A DNA stretch of 64,000 nucleotides from Amanita rubescens (taxonomy: Eukaryota > Basidiomycota > Agaricomycetes > Agaricales > Amanitaceae), in assembly GCA_015039365.1 (NCBI GenBank), contig WION01000010.1, positions 310,001 through 374,000 on the forward strand, given 5' to 3'. Positions 45,901 to 54,654 of this stretch are shown here, in pieces. Positions within the stretch are counted from its first letter, which is position 1. Every line of letters starts with the position of its first letter. Under the pieces are notes generated by a model that saw only the letters and a program-made list of their open reading frames with translations, was not told the DNA's origin and did not search any database. The position numbers were made by a program, and so were the translations under genes.

Positions 45901-46553
45901 GCGACAGTATTCTGGCAATGATGATAAATCCTTGCTAACGTCGTTAAAGAATGACGGTGTTTATACCAAGAAATTTGTTATCTCCAACAGATAATGTTCA
46001 GCAGTTTGTAACTGCTATTGCGACTACAGTGTTATGAGACACTTTCAAGACCGTGCTATTTCAACGGCAAGGAGCCTTCTCAAGTGTAGGAAACCATATT
46101 ATGAGACGTTTTCAAAACCGTGTAAGTTTCAACGGCAAGGAACCTTTCTCAAAGGTAACACATTACTGTTATCTGCAAATGGATTATAGCCGTCTATAGG
46201 CTATAGACATCGGTTTGCAATTGTGGAGAGCTTTTAAAGATATTGTTTTTATAGTGTAGACATTATAGATATTTCTGAATGACGAAGATAATATGTGTTG
46301 ATGCTTGTATATGATAACAAGCGTGATGATCTTTCTTCAAGTGATCGAAATTCCCTTGAACGTGGTATATTCTGGCAATGATAATGATCCTTGCTTAATA
46401 CCACCAGAAAGACCTTTATTTATAAGTAATCGGGATTGCAAGGCATACGCCTACACGATTTCCTTATTTTGAATATAAATTGTATGACAAGTAATCGGAT
46501 TTATAAGGAGTGATCCTTCACGATACTCTTGTATTGACGACAATTTATATATA

Positions 46554-47699
46554 TTACATATATTTCTTCCAGAAATGATCTAAGTCTATGCTATATTGTT
46601 CTTCTACCCATTGATCATAGCTATTCATAGCCATGAAATTTCCATAATGACGCTCGAAATCTTCATGAGCATCATAAAATTCCTCCTGGGAATTTGTTAT
46701 TCTTGTATTCAACGAGTCTGTCAAAGGCTCGTGTGACAAAGGTGAAGGCGTAGAAACATTTGATTTACATGATTTAAATGAATCATGTGTGGAGTCTGAT
46801 TCCTGATCAGATTCAGGCTGTTGGACTAATAGTGGAGATCCTCCCCTGATATAATCAGGCTTGCTACTATTTTTAAAGTCTTCCCAGCGCAAATGTGTAG
46901 GCTGTGGATGCGGCGAGCATCTGCAGCGGCCTTTGCCTTTGTTTGTTAAGGAAGCATTAACTAAACAATGTTCCGTATGCAAGTTAGGGTCTTGCGTTGA
47001 CGGTGATTGTTTTATAGCATTATGCCGTGACGACCATGCTGAACGAATTTCACTAGCAAGTTGCTGGACTGTGATCGGTCCAACTTGTGTGGCAGTGTTT
47101 CCTGAACGAACTGCCTTAGGGCTAGAGTAATTCGTATTAATAGCGGTAACGGATGATGTACCCGCTGTTTGGTTGATCCATTTAAATGGAACAGCCCTAA
47201 TGGTCGTAAGTGCTTTATTTAAATGAGCAGCCGGGAATTGATGTCCCTGTGCTGCTATGTGTCTATAACGAGTGATGATTTTATTTATAGATCGATTATG
47301 ATCTATTTTGTCCAGTGATCCGTCAAGGATTGCTGGTGAATCATCTTTGTAACGTTCTTGCAAGAACATCCATAGGAGTCTTGCATTGTAAACGTGTTGA
47401 TAAAGCTCAAAGATTGTAAAGGACAATCTGAGCTTAATGGCGTGTAACGCCTTCTCGTTTTGTACAAGCTCATCAGCTTGTATGATGATTGCTGCCTTAT
47501 TGGTGGCAGTGATCGGCGCAATTACTGCTTTGAGGTGAGCAGGGATTGCATTTGGAATAACAGGACACATGAATACCATCAGATTTGAGATCTGAAAGTA
47601 TGCCGTTATTTGTCGTGCCCAGGCACGATAATTGTTTCCTTGTAATTCGGTGACAAGGGAACATAAAGCGCTGTCTTCTTCTTTGGTAAAAGAAGACAT
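46554..47699 (-). CDS. Copia-type Gag of the non-autonomous element (381 aa)
   Basis: MSSFTKEEDSALCSLVTELQGNNYRAWARQITAYF.. has the layout of Copia gag polypeptides (UBN2/DUF4219-like: a short N-terminal NYxxW segment, a helical capsid, then LLWMFLQERYKDDS). The matching start in the intact Copia is LTGSNWLAFERLMTAYL. There is no CCHC knuckle, only a basic Cys/His patch (NKGKGRCRCSPHPQPTH). The C-terminus is Ser-rich and acidic, ending DLDHFWKKYM. The stop is real, and no protease or pol follows. The reading frame is fully open, so it may still make particles and package its own RNA. Confidence 0.8.
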   Translation of the reverse strand: MSSFTKEEDSALCSLVTELQGNNYRAWARQITAYFQISNLMVFMCPVIPNAIPAHLKAVIAPITATNKAAIIIQADELVQNEKALHAIKLRLSFTIFELYQHVYNARLLWMFLQERYKDDSPAILDGSLDKIDHNRSINKIITRYRHIAAQGHQFPAAHLNKALTTIRAVPFKWINQTAGTSSVTAINTNYSSPKAVRSGNTATQVGPITVQQLASEIRSAWSSRHNAIKQSPSTQDPNLHTEHCLVNASLTNKGKGRCRCSPHPQPTHLRWEDFKNSSKPDYIRGGSPLLVQQPESDQESDSTHDSFKSCKSNVSTPSPLSHEPLTDSLNTRITNSQEEFYDAHEDFERHYGNFMAMNSYDQWVEEQYSIDLDHFWKKYM

Positions 47700-48705
47700 G
47701 ACAAGAATGTCGATAAAGGTTTATATTTATATAAAGCCTTATGGAAATGTCGGTAACAAGGTTTGATAGCCTTGTATTGGAGATGGGTGAGCGAGAAATG
47801 TTATTTCTTGCTTCTTGATGATAGAACGATTGATTGAGATGAAATCAATTGATCGTTTTGATGGATTATTTATAAATTCAATGATTTATATCTATTTAAG
47901 GATTTATTAATGAAGGTGTCATTACATAAACAACAACGACTTCATAGGCGAGGGTGTCATAACGAATACGACAGCAACCTTGCGTGCAGCGTTATGAGCT
48001 ACAGCCAAGCATGATTATGCCTAGCACCAGGATCGATCCGAGGAACATGTACCAGACTTGTGTGCCTGACCTGTAAACGAGTATGACATGCATAAGGTCC
48101 GCGGACTGCAGTGCGCCTGCGGCAACTGCCTGGTTCCAAGAGGTACCAGTTGTCTTTGGAAAATGAAAGGTGTCCGGTCCATAAACCGTCCGTGACCACC
48201 TTTATAAGCACTCCCAGTAACAATATGAAAGTATACGTGGATGCCTTTTGAGCAGAGCCAACGGCTAATCTAAGGCGCTCTCTAGGAGTGGACGCCTAAT
48301 AGTCTGCGTGTATGGTCCACAATGGGACCCCAGCACGACCTTTATACTTTGTGAAAGTTACTACGGGCCATATGATCTACATACGGTAACTAAAGGCACT
48401 AAGGGCCTTATAATGGAATATCGTGCATGAATACCCCAGTCACATCATGGAGGGCAAGTATAACTCCATGGGGGTCAAGGTTGCCATGCCAGCCTTGAGA
48501 AACATAGGTGGTACCCTTATCCCTGGGTGCAAGGAGATCCCCCTAAAGCCCTAGGGTCCGGGCGCATGTCATGAGCTCGTATGTCAGGTACAAGAACTCA
48601 GTTAAATTGACGGATGCCACTCAGGTCTCCGACCCGCACAATACTATACCTGTTCACACATCTTGCATGGTAACATGCCTGGAGACGATGGTGATGCAAG
48701 CAATA
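47700..48705 (-). other. Leader of the gag-only element
   Basis: About 1 kb between primer site and gag. No coding frame above 75 codons. Contains inverted words such as aaggc..gcctt near 48394. It probably carries the packaging signal. Confidence 0.45.
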
Positions 48706-48725
48706 CCATGTCGGGGCCCATAACC
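48706..48725 (-). other. Primer-binding site matching the anticodon arm of initiator tRNA-Met
   Basis: Immediately inside the 5' LTR the minus strand reads GGTTATGGGCCCCGACATGG. Its complement contains GGGCCCATAACC, an anticodon arm with CAU. Drosophila copia is known to be primed by the 5' half of initiator tRNA-Met cut in this loop and has a GGTTATGGGCCC site; this element appears to do the same. Confidence 0.65.
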
Positions 48726-49200
48726 TGACGAAGATACGCCCAGCAGCGCAGCGTCTAAGTATTAAAGTGAATACTTACTTAGAGTGGAGTGTAGAGTGGC
48801 GGTGACGACCTCAAATGATAACTCACTATCCTATGGATATAGGATGTGGTGGTAAGAGGAGAAGGAAGGTTCTTATTTGTACCTACGTACAGGTAGTCTT
48901 ATATACTACTAGTATCCTAATAAGTACAATGTATAGTAAATAGAGGAAGAGCTGTGCATGACGTATGATATGACGTCTAGCGCAGCTATGACGCGTCTTC
49001 CGCAGTAATGGGATGACGCAAGCGACTATAGGATATATCGAATATCCTATGTATGTATATGTACATGTATATATGTATATACATGTATGTACATCTAATC
49101 TGTATATCCTAATCTATAGGATAAGATATGATGTGTTATCTTATATGAGATAAGATAAGATATACGTTATCTTATATGATTAGATAAGATAACTTTAACA
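48726..49200 (-). repeat. 5' LTR of the gag-only Copia-like element
   Basis: 475 bp, the same as 41368-41842 as far as I can read, followed on the plus side by TSD catat. Confidence 0.92.
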
Positions 49201-51061
49201 CATATTCCTTATATGTATGTGCACCTATCCACCATGTTAGAATGCAAAAAGAGCGAGTGGTTTCTGTCAGAATGCAACATGTCTTGCTCACTGTTGACAA
49301 CAGTGAGGAGCAACAAATGACAATATCTCCATCAATACTGGTTATTTCTGTGGCACTTTTTTTGGTATTTCCCTATTAGGCATATAGGAAGGCACTTGGA
49401 ATGTCAGAATGCAAATAGTATGTACCAATCAGCCATAAATAAAATTGGTGTGCTCACTGTCTGCCATGATGAGCAGCCATATCTCCACCAAAACAAGATC
49501 TTTTTGTGGCGCTGTTTTGGATTTTGATTTCTTATCATAACAGAGTGTCATTCAGGGTGTCTGGAAGGAGATTGCCCTGCTGATTAATGTGTAACTTTCA
49601 GTTTCATGATAAATGTCTGAACATGATACAGAAAGAGTGGCTGACAAGTTGACATGTCAGGATAAATGGGACATTCCACTTGATCTTGCCTAGGGATCCT
49701 CTGTTGTGACCCTCCCAATGTTTATCTTTGTTATGTGTGATCCCAAATCAAAAAAAGCGCCACAGAAAGATCTTGTTTTGGTGGAGATATGGCTGCTCAT
49801 CATGGCAGACAGTGAGCACACCAATTTCATTTGTGGCATGATTGGTACATACTATTTGTATTCTGACATGCCAAACACCTTCCTATATCCCTAATGGGGA
49901 CATACCAAAAAAAGCGCCACAGAAATAACCAGTATTGATGGAGATATTGTCATTTGTTGCTCCTCACTGTTGTCAACAGTGAGCAAGACATGTTGCATTC
50001 TGACAGAAACCACTTGCTCTTTTTGCATTTTAACATGGTGGATAGGTGCATATACATATAAGGAATATGCTCCAAAAAAAGCACCACAAAAACATTCAGT
50101 ATTAAGGGAGATATTGCCATTTCTTGCTGGTCATCATCAGCAACAGTGAGCAGATATGTCCCAAAATGGCAAGTCCGAAGGGCGCTATTTCCATTTTTGG
50201 AAATCCGCCACTGGACAATTTCCTTTTTACAAATTTGACCATTTGGAATCCGCACTTTTTAATGTAGTCTTTGTAGTCTCATTTGTAATACTACTAGTAC
50301 TGTATGACCGTGGGAAAAAGATTGAAAAAATTGTGAAAAATGCAGAAAAATCCTGTGATCAGAGTGGTGTGGAAATGCACATGCCAAACAATGCCAAACT
50401 CAAGATATTTGCAAAATACTGTTTTAAACGCTTTGTGTTGAAAATTTGAAAGGCTGCCAAAAAATCTTGAAAAATCCGGAAAAATCATGTGATCAAGGTG
50501 GTACAAGAATTATATTCCCAAACAAGGCCAAACACAAGATATTTGCAAAACACGGTTTTAAATGCTTTTGCATTTTTAACATAGGCATGTCACCTGCTCT
50601 CATCTCATACACCCCCACACTGTATGGGATCACATGCTTGCCTGCCATCACAACCCTCTTGTCAAAATCTGTAAAAGAAATGTTGCCTGATGATACCCAT
50701 ATCATTTTCCCATAAAAACACTGCCAAACAACCATGGGAACAAGCTTCTTAATATGCTCACACTTGTCAAAAAAGGTATCCTGACATTGCTTACCTTATT
50801 TGGAATCTGCCTATCTTACCAAATAATGCAATTATCCCTTATTCCTGAGTTGTGATAACATGTGCAAACATATCCCCCACCTTCCAGAAATGGTAATACC
50901 CTCATTTTTAGTTGTGGGAAAAACAACTTAACCAAAATCTCTCTATATAATTATCAGAATTATTGAAAGTGTGACATAGAGCCAGAATGCTGGCTAATTA
51001 GAGCAGGACACTCAATCGGTGTCCCTGGCTAATTAGGCTAATTAAGCCGGCTTAACAGGTG

Positions 51062-51292
51062 TGATTTTTACTTTGGTGAAATCATCGTTCTCTCCCCTTT
51101 TCCTACTCTCCCAAGCAAGTTCAAGCATATGCAAGCCTCTCCCGTATTCCTATACATCGCCCATGACCTGTGGTGAGTGGGGGAGGATGTGACGAGTGTC
51201 TAACACCTCACGAAGATCTCAAGACACATTTTTCGAAGACAATTTGCATATCTTCAATTCTTGAGATTGCAATGCAATCTTGTGGGGGAGGA
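51062..51292 (+). other. 3' internal remnant of an LTR element (polypurine tract)
   Basis: No coding frame. Two gtgggggagga purine tracts occur (about 51177-51188 and 51282-51292); the second abuts the LTR that follows. Confidence 0.4.
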
Positions 51293-51612
51293 TGTAACGG
51301 GGCTACTATGTAGCTCTCGTACATATTCATCAAGACCTCCATCAAGATGGGAGATCCCTTTGGGATCTCCGAATACAAGGATGGGAGTTATCCATTAACT
51401 CCCTTGTAGATAGCTTTCCCTTATTCTCGTAGATAGTCTAACTGTGACGATACATATATAGTATCTAGTCACATTGTCACACATCATCTTACACCTTACT
51501 TTACTCCACACGCGTCACTGCACGGTATCACGAATATACGTTGATTCAGTGCAAGACGCAAAGAGTGATTAAGTTGGAACCTTATTAGGTTCCTTTCAGT
51601 AAGAATGTTACA
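51293..51612 (+). mobile_element. LTR (3' end of a decayed plus-strand Gypsy-like element)
   Basis: 320 bp, TGTAACGGGGCTAC..AAGAATGTTACA, TG..CA ends, preceded by a polypurine tract. Only one copy is visible. It truncates the hAT-like fragment that follows. Confidence 0.65.
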
Positions 51613-52061
51613 CCGAAAGACCCAGAAAAGGCTGCAGCTGAGAATTCCATGAAGGATAAATCCGAGTCATGCTCCAAGAGATTGATTCGGGCACTGAAGA
51701 AGTATGAGAAGCATTGGCAAGTGCTAGTGAAACAGGGCGATGGAGGATGGATGGCGGAGCTCAACCGGTACCTGGGGGAGGTTTTGGATGATGCAAAGCA
51801 CAATATGGATGTCGTGAAATACTGGCAGGTGAATATCCTGTGTTTTATTATGTATTGTGTGTCTTCATTCTAACCTATCTACATTACAGGACAATCACCA
51901 CCGGTTTCCAACCCTCAGGCGTATCGCACTTGACATATTACCTTGCCAGGTGTCATCCATTCCTTGCGAGCAGCTTTTTTCAGCAAGTAAGCAGACTGCA
52001 ACTGACCTGTGTTTGAAACTTGGTGTGCAATGACTTGAAGAGCTCCAACTAATGAAATATG
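51613..52061 (+). pseudogene. C-terminal fragment of a second hAT transposase
   Basis: PKDPEKAAAENSMKD..MDVVKYWQ, intron 51829-51889, then DNHHRFPTLRRIALDILPCQVSSIPCEQLFSASKQTATDL: the hAT dimerisation domain (WW/FP..A.DIL..P.SS.P.ER.FS class). It is unlike the complete hAT at 36-39 kb. A TGA at 52031-52033 (GVQ-stop-LEEL) breaks the frame, and the gypsy-3 LTR cuts it at 52061. Confidence 0.8.
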
Positions 52062-52850
52062 TGTTACGAACTTGTTAATCTCAACCTAAGTTGCAACGGC
52101 AACTCTAGTCACGATTACAAGTCTAAGTCAAACGTTGATAAGATTTACAAGTTCAATACTAAGTCAAGGCGTTGACTTAGGATCTGAGGACGATTGTGGT
52201 AGATGAGTTAAGAGTAAGGTTATATTGCCAGACGACAATAAACAGCTAAGTCAAACTTAGGGTTTGACTCTAAAGTACAAGTGGTACTTATACTAGCAAG
52301 TACAATGAGACGTACTAATTAGTGAATAACGGTAAGTACAAAAGTAGGTATAAGGATGGCATCATATGTGGAATAAGGGAAGTGGTATTAAAGGAAACGA
52401 GTTAGTCCGTATGAATCGAGCATAAGGGGAGTGACAAGTAAGGTATGCATAAAGAAAATAAACATGTCTGACATGTCATCATCAGCTAACATGTCAAAAG
52501 TCTGATTTCATCTGATGCTTCATCAGATAGGCAGACCATCAGACAATTAGTGAAACAGTGCTTGTCAAATGAAATAGTCAGGCAGTCAGACAATTAGTGC
52601 AACAGCCTGTCAGTGCTTGTCAGATGGTCAGACAGTCAGACATTTAGTGCAACAGTGCCTGTCAGTGTGGCAGACAATCAGACATTTAGTGCAACAGTGC
52701 TTATCAGATAGTCAGACAATCAGACAATTAGTGCATCAGATAGTCGGATATTCAGACAAATTGCATGACAGACTCTATTAGACAATCAGGTTTTTGCCAT
52801 GTTTGCTGATGATGTAAGCATAACGCGGGAGTCCGTACCGTGTTGTAACA
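52062..52850 (-). repeat. gypsy-3 3' LTR, with internal tandem repeats
   Basis: 789 bp; plus strand tgttacgaacttg..gtgttgtaaca. 52480-52770 holds four to five variants of a roughly 50-bp unit (gtcagacaatcagacaattagtgcaac type). The minus-strand tract tgtaggggagagctag abuts it. Confidence 0.85.
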
Positions 52851-52890
52851 CTAGCTCTCCCCTACATTGTTGACCGCAACAACAAAATGT

Positions 52891-54654
52891 TCAGGTGTTC
52901 ATGTTGTGGGTGGCATTGTCATCATAGTCGTAGCCATAAGTGCCATAGTCGTAGCAGGCGTCGTCGTCAGCTCCATCGCATTGTCATCCGTTGACGCATG
53001 CCTGACACTGTGACGCATGGTGTGCCTTCTTCTTTCCCTTCTTCTTTGGCTGATGAGGGTGGCGGCTAGTGGTAGCGGGGGTATCGGCAGCATTTCAAGA
53101 ACGTCCTTTCTTCTTAGTGGAAGGACCGGGCGTCGGATCGTGTCAGCACATGGTAATGTGTGGAGGTACAGTAGGCATAGGAGGAATTGCAGTAGCGAGA
53201 TGGTGATCCTCAGAGGCATGTTTACCTCAGCAGTGGATGCAGCGGTTATAGCGGTGGGGACAGTGGTTTGCGGCATTGGTCATACTGCGGGTTGTAGGTC
53301 GTCAAGGAGGTGAAGGGTCGCGTCGTCGAGTAGTGGGGATAGGAATATTCCAGACTCCGTGGCGAATAATGGTGGTGGTGGGGAGCGATGGGGATCGACG
53401 AGGAGGAGGAGCCTTCTTATCTTGTTTCGGTTCTTCTGCGGTGAGATCGCCTGTTGTACAGATTCGGCGATGAAGATCGAGATCACTGATTGCATTATTG
53501 ATCTGCGAAACGTTGTCACTAGTGAGTTGGAAGAGGGGAACTCCATCGGCGAATTTGTTTGTTGTCCATTCAGTGTCTCCTTGGATACTGGACAAGAGGT
53601 CTCAGATCTTTCTGGTGAGGCACCAGATTTCTCTTGATTTACGATCTGTCTCCATAATGCATCTAGTTGCTCGGTGTCGGTCGGGAGTAGCCTCGGTAGC
53701 GCAAAACCAATGGTTGACAAGGATACGGTTATTTTCGTCTTGGGGTTGTATCTTCACTCCGAATCTTTGATCCTTGATGTTTTCTACAGCGAGAATGATA
53801 TAGCGCTCGATGTCAGCCGTGAGAAGTCATCGTAATAGATCTATTGCCAGTTGATCTAAATTTCCTCCTTTCGGATGAATGTCTTCCCAGTAGAGTGATG
53901 TAACGTTGATAAATGTTTCGATTAAATCGGCACAATGGTAGTTGTACTGATCTCAGGCTTGACCGGCAAGGGTGGTGGTGGTTCGGTAATCCATGAGAAG
54001 TCGCCAGACTCGGGCTATCCTTTCTTGGTCAAAGTAATCAATCTGCAATCCAGCGGCGTCGCAAATCAGAGTGACGCGGTCTCTAACCTTGGTGTAAGTA
54101 GTAACTCCGTGATAACTGAGGTAGAGATCGGGGGTATCTTGTATGATGGGGCTAGCCATATTGTGGTGAGTGCCATCTGTACTGTGACCCTGGTCGTGGC
54201 TTCGAACAGGTTTGTTATGAGATTGAGTCGGAGTGTGACCGGCAAGTACTGTCTCTCTATGTAGGGTAACGCTAATGTCTTCAGCGTTTCTAGGTGGGAT
54301 CGGTCGGCTAGTGCGATTTTCCTCAATTTGTCCAGGTACATCCAGAGTTTGTGATGTTCCGTCTTGGGTTTCCTGGGTCTCAGTAGGAGTGATCGGGATC
54401 GTCTGAGATGACGTTGGATCGGAAGATCTGTGGGAAACATCAACGAAGTCATTCGGGTCAATGTCTTCTTCGTCGGTGTCAGTGGTATGAAGAACGAGTC
54501 GGGGTCGGTGGGAGTCAGAGGGAGTGGTGAGTTGGGCATTGGTGGTGTCTCCAGCATAGAATTCAGACCAAGGGAAGTGCTGAACGGCGTCGGTGGTGTC
54601 GTTTCCATTCTGCATAGTGTGATGTATGAATGACCTTTTCAAAGTTTCCTTCAT
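52891..54654 (-). pseudogene. gypsy-3 third ORF after pol, 588 codons with eight TGA stops
   Basis: Its ATG overlaps the pol stop as ATGA (54654-54651). The first 233 codons are open (MKETLKRSFIHHTMQN.. to ..LAGQA). The same frame continues past TGA codons (after LAGQA, DLLR, TRKI, SPP, CIHC, ITMC, KGRS, CVNG) to ..DDACYDYGTYGYDYDDNATHNMNT. It is Ser/Thr/Pro-rich at the N-terminus, with a helical-looking middle, a Lys/Arg tract (PKKKGKKK) and an acidic Tyr-rich end. Overall plan and position match the gypsy-2 third ORF; a short stretch (DGV..INNAISDLDLHRR against DGWD..INNLVWRHDR) also resembles it. Function unknown. Confidence 0.75.

Larger units (their letters stand above)
41861..46553 (-). 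other. Hairpin-dense non-coding region of the gag-only element
   Basis: 4.7 kb, AT-rich, no open frame above 100 codons. Packed with short perfect inverted repeats, stems 6-10 bp with loops mostly 3-8 nt. Examples (stem starts/loop): 42124 tcgattt/atcaa; 42398 gattctttt/gtgtg; 42642 aaggcgt/cca; 42667 taaaggtg/actag; 43259 atttcgt/aata; 43640 tacaagaa/gttta; 43934 aagtgtttgt/atatatgg; 43969 atctcgt/atgt; 44118 aatcctt/aaac; 45474 gatgattt/gtaa; 45840 atgcttgt/aaag. Some hairpins recur with conserved loops and altered stems. No function is known to me. Sense strand is minus, so RNA hairpins read as complements. Confidence 0.75.
41368..49200 (-). mobile_element. Copia-like non-autonomous LTR retrotransposon (gag only), 7.83 kb, TSD catat
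   Basis: 475-bp LTRs at 41368-41842 and 48726-49200 appear identical on reading. The 5-bp duplication catat (41363-41367, 49201-49205) interrupts foldback Y. Orientation is minus: 5' LTR, half-tRNA-type primer site, about 1-kb leader, gag, then 4.7 kb without coding potential, polypurine tract, 3' LTR. No protease, integrase or RT. Identical LTRs mean recent movement, so enzymes must have come from another element. The tract next to the 3' LTR matches that of the intact Copia at the right end of the window. Confidence 0.9.
39636..51061. mobile_element. Foldback element Y, interrupted by a YR remnant and a Copia-like LTR element
   Basis: Starts cacctgttaagccggctta and ends with the complement (taagccggcttaacaggtg). 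Without insertions it is roughly 3 kb, with long inverted arms (39636-41367 continuing at 49201-49530, against 49740-51061) and a short apex of about 230 bp nearly identical to that of element Z. Arms carry the same aaaaaaagcgccac modules. No transposase. Interruptions: 40248-40915 and the LTR element 41368-49200 (TSD catat). Confidence 0.75.

Noticed and set aside
41861..46553. Small open frames (up to 97 codons) in the hairpin region as pol remnants
   Set aside because: None shows any RT, RNase H or integrase motif, and frames do not chain together. The hairpin structure explains the region better.
39636..51061. Foldback Y as two independent insertions
   Set aside because: The outer sequences are long exact complements and the arms pair through to a single apex, so one element with later insertions is simpler.
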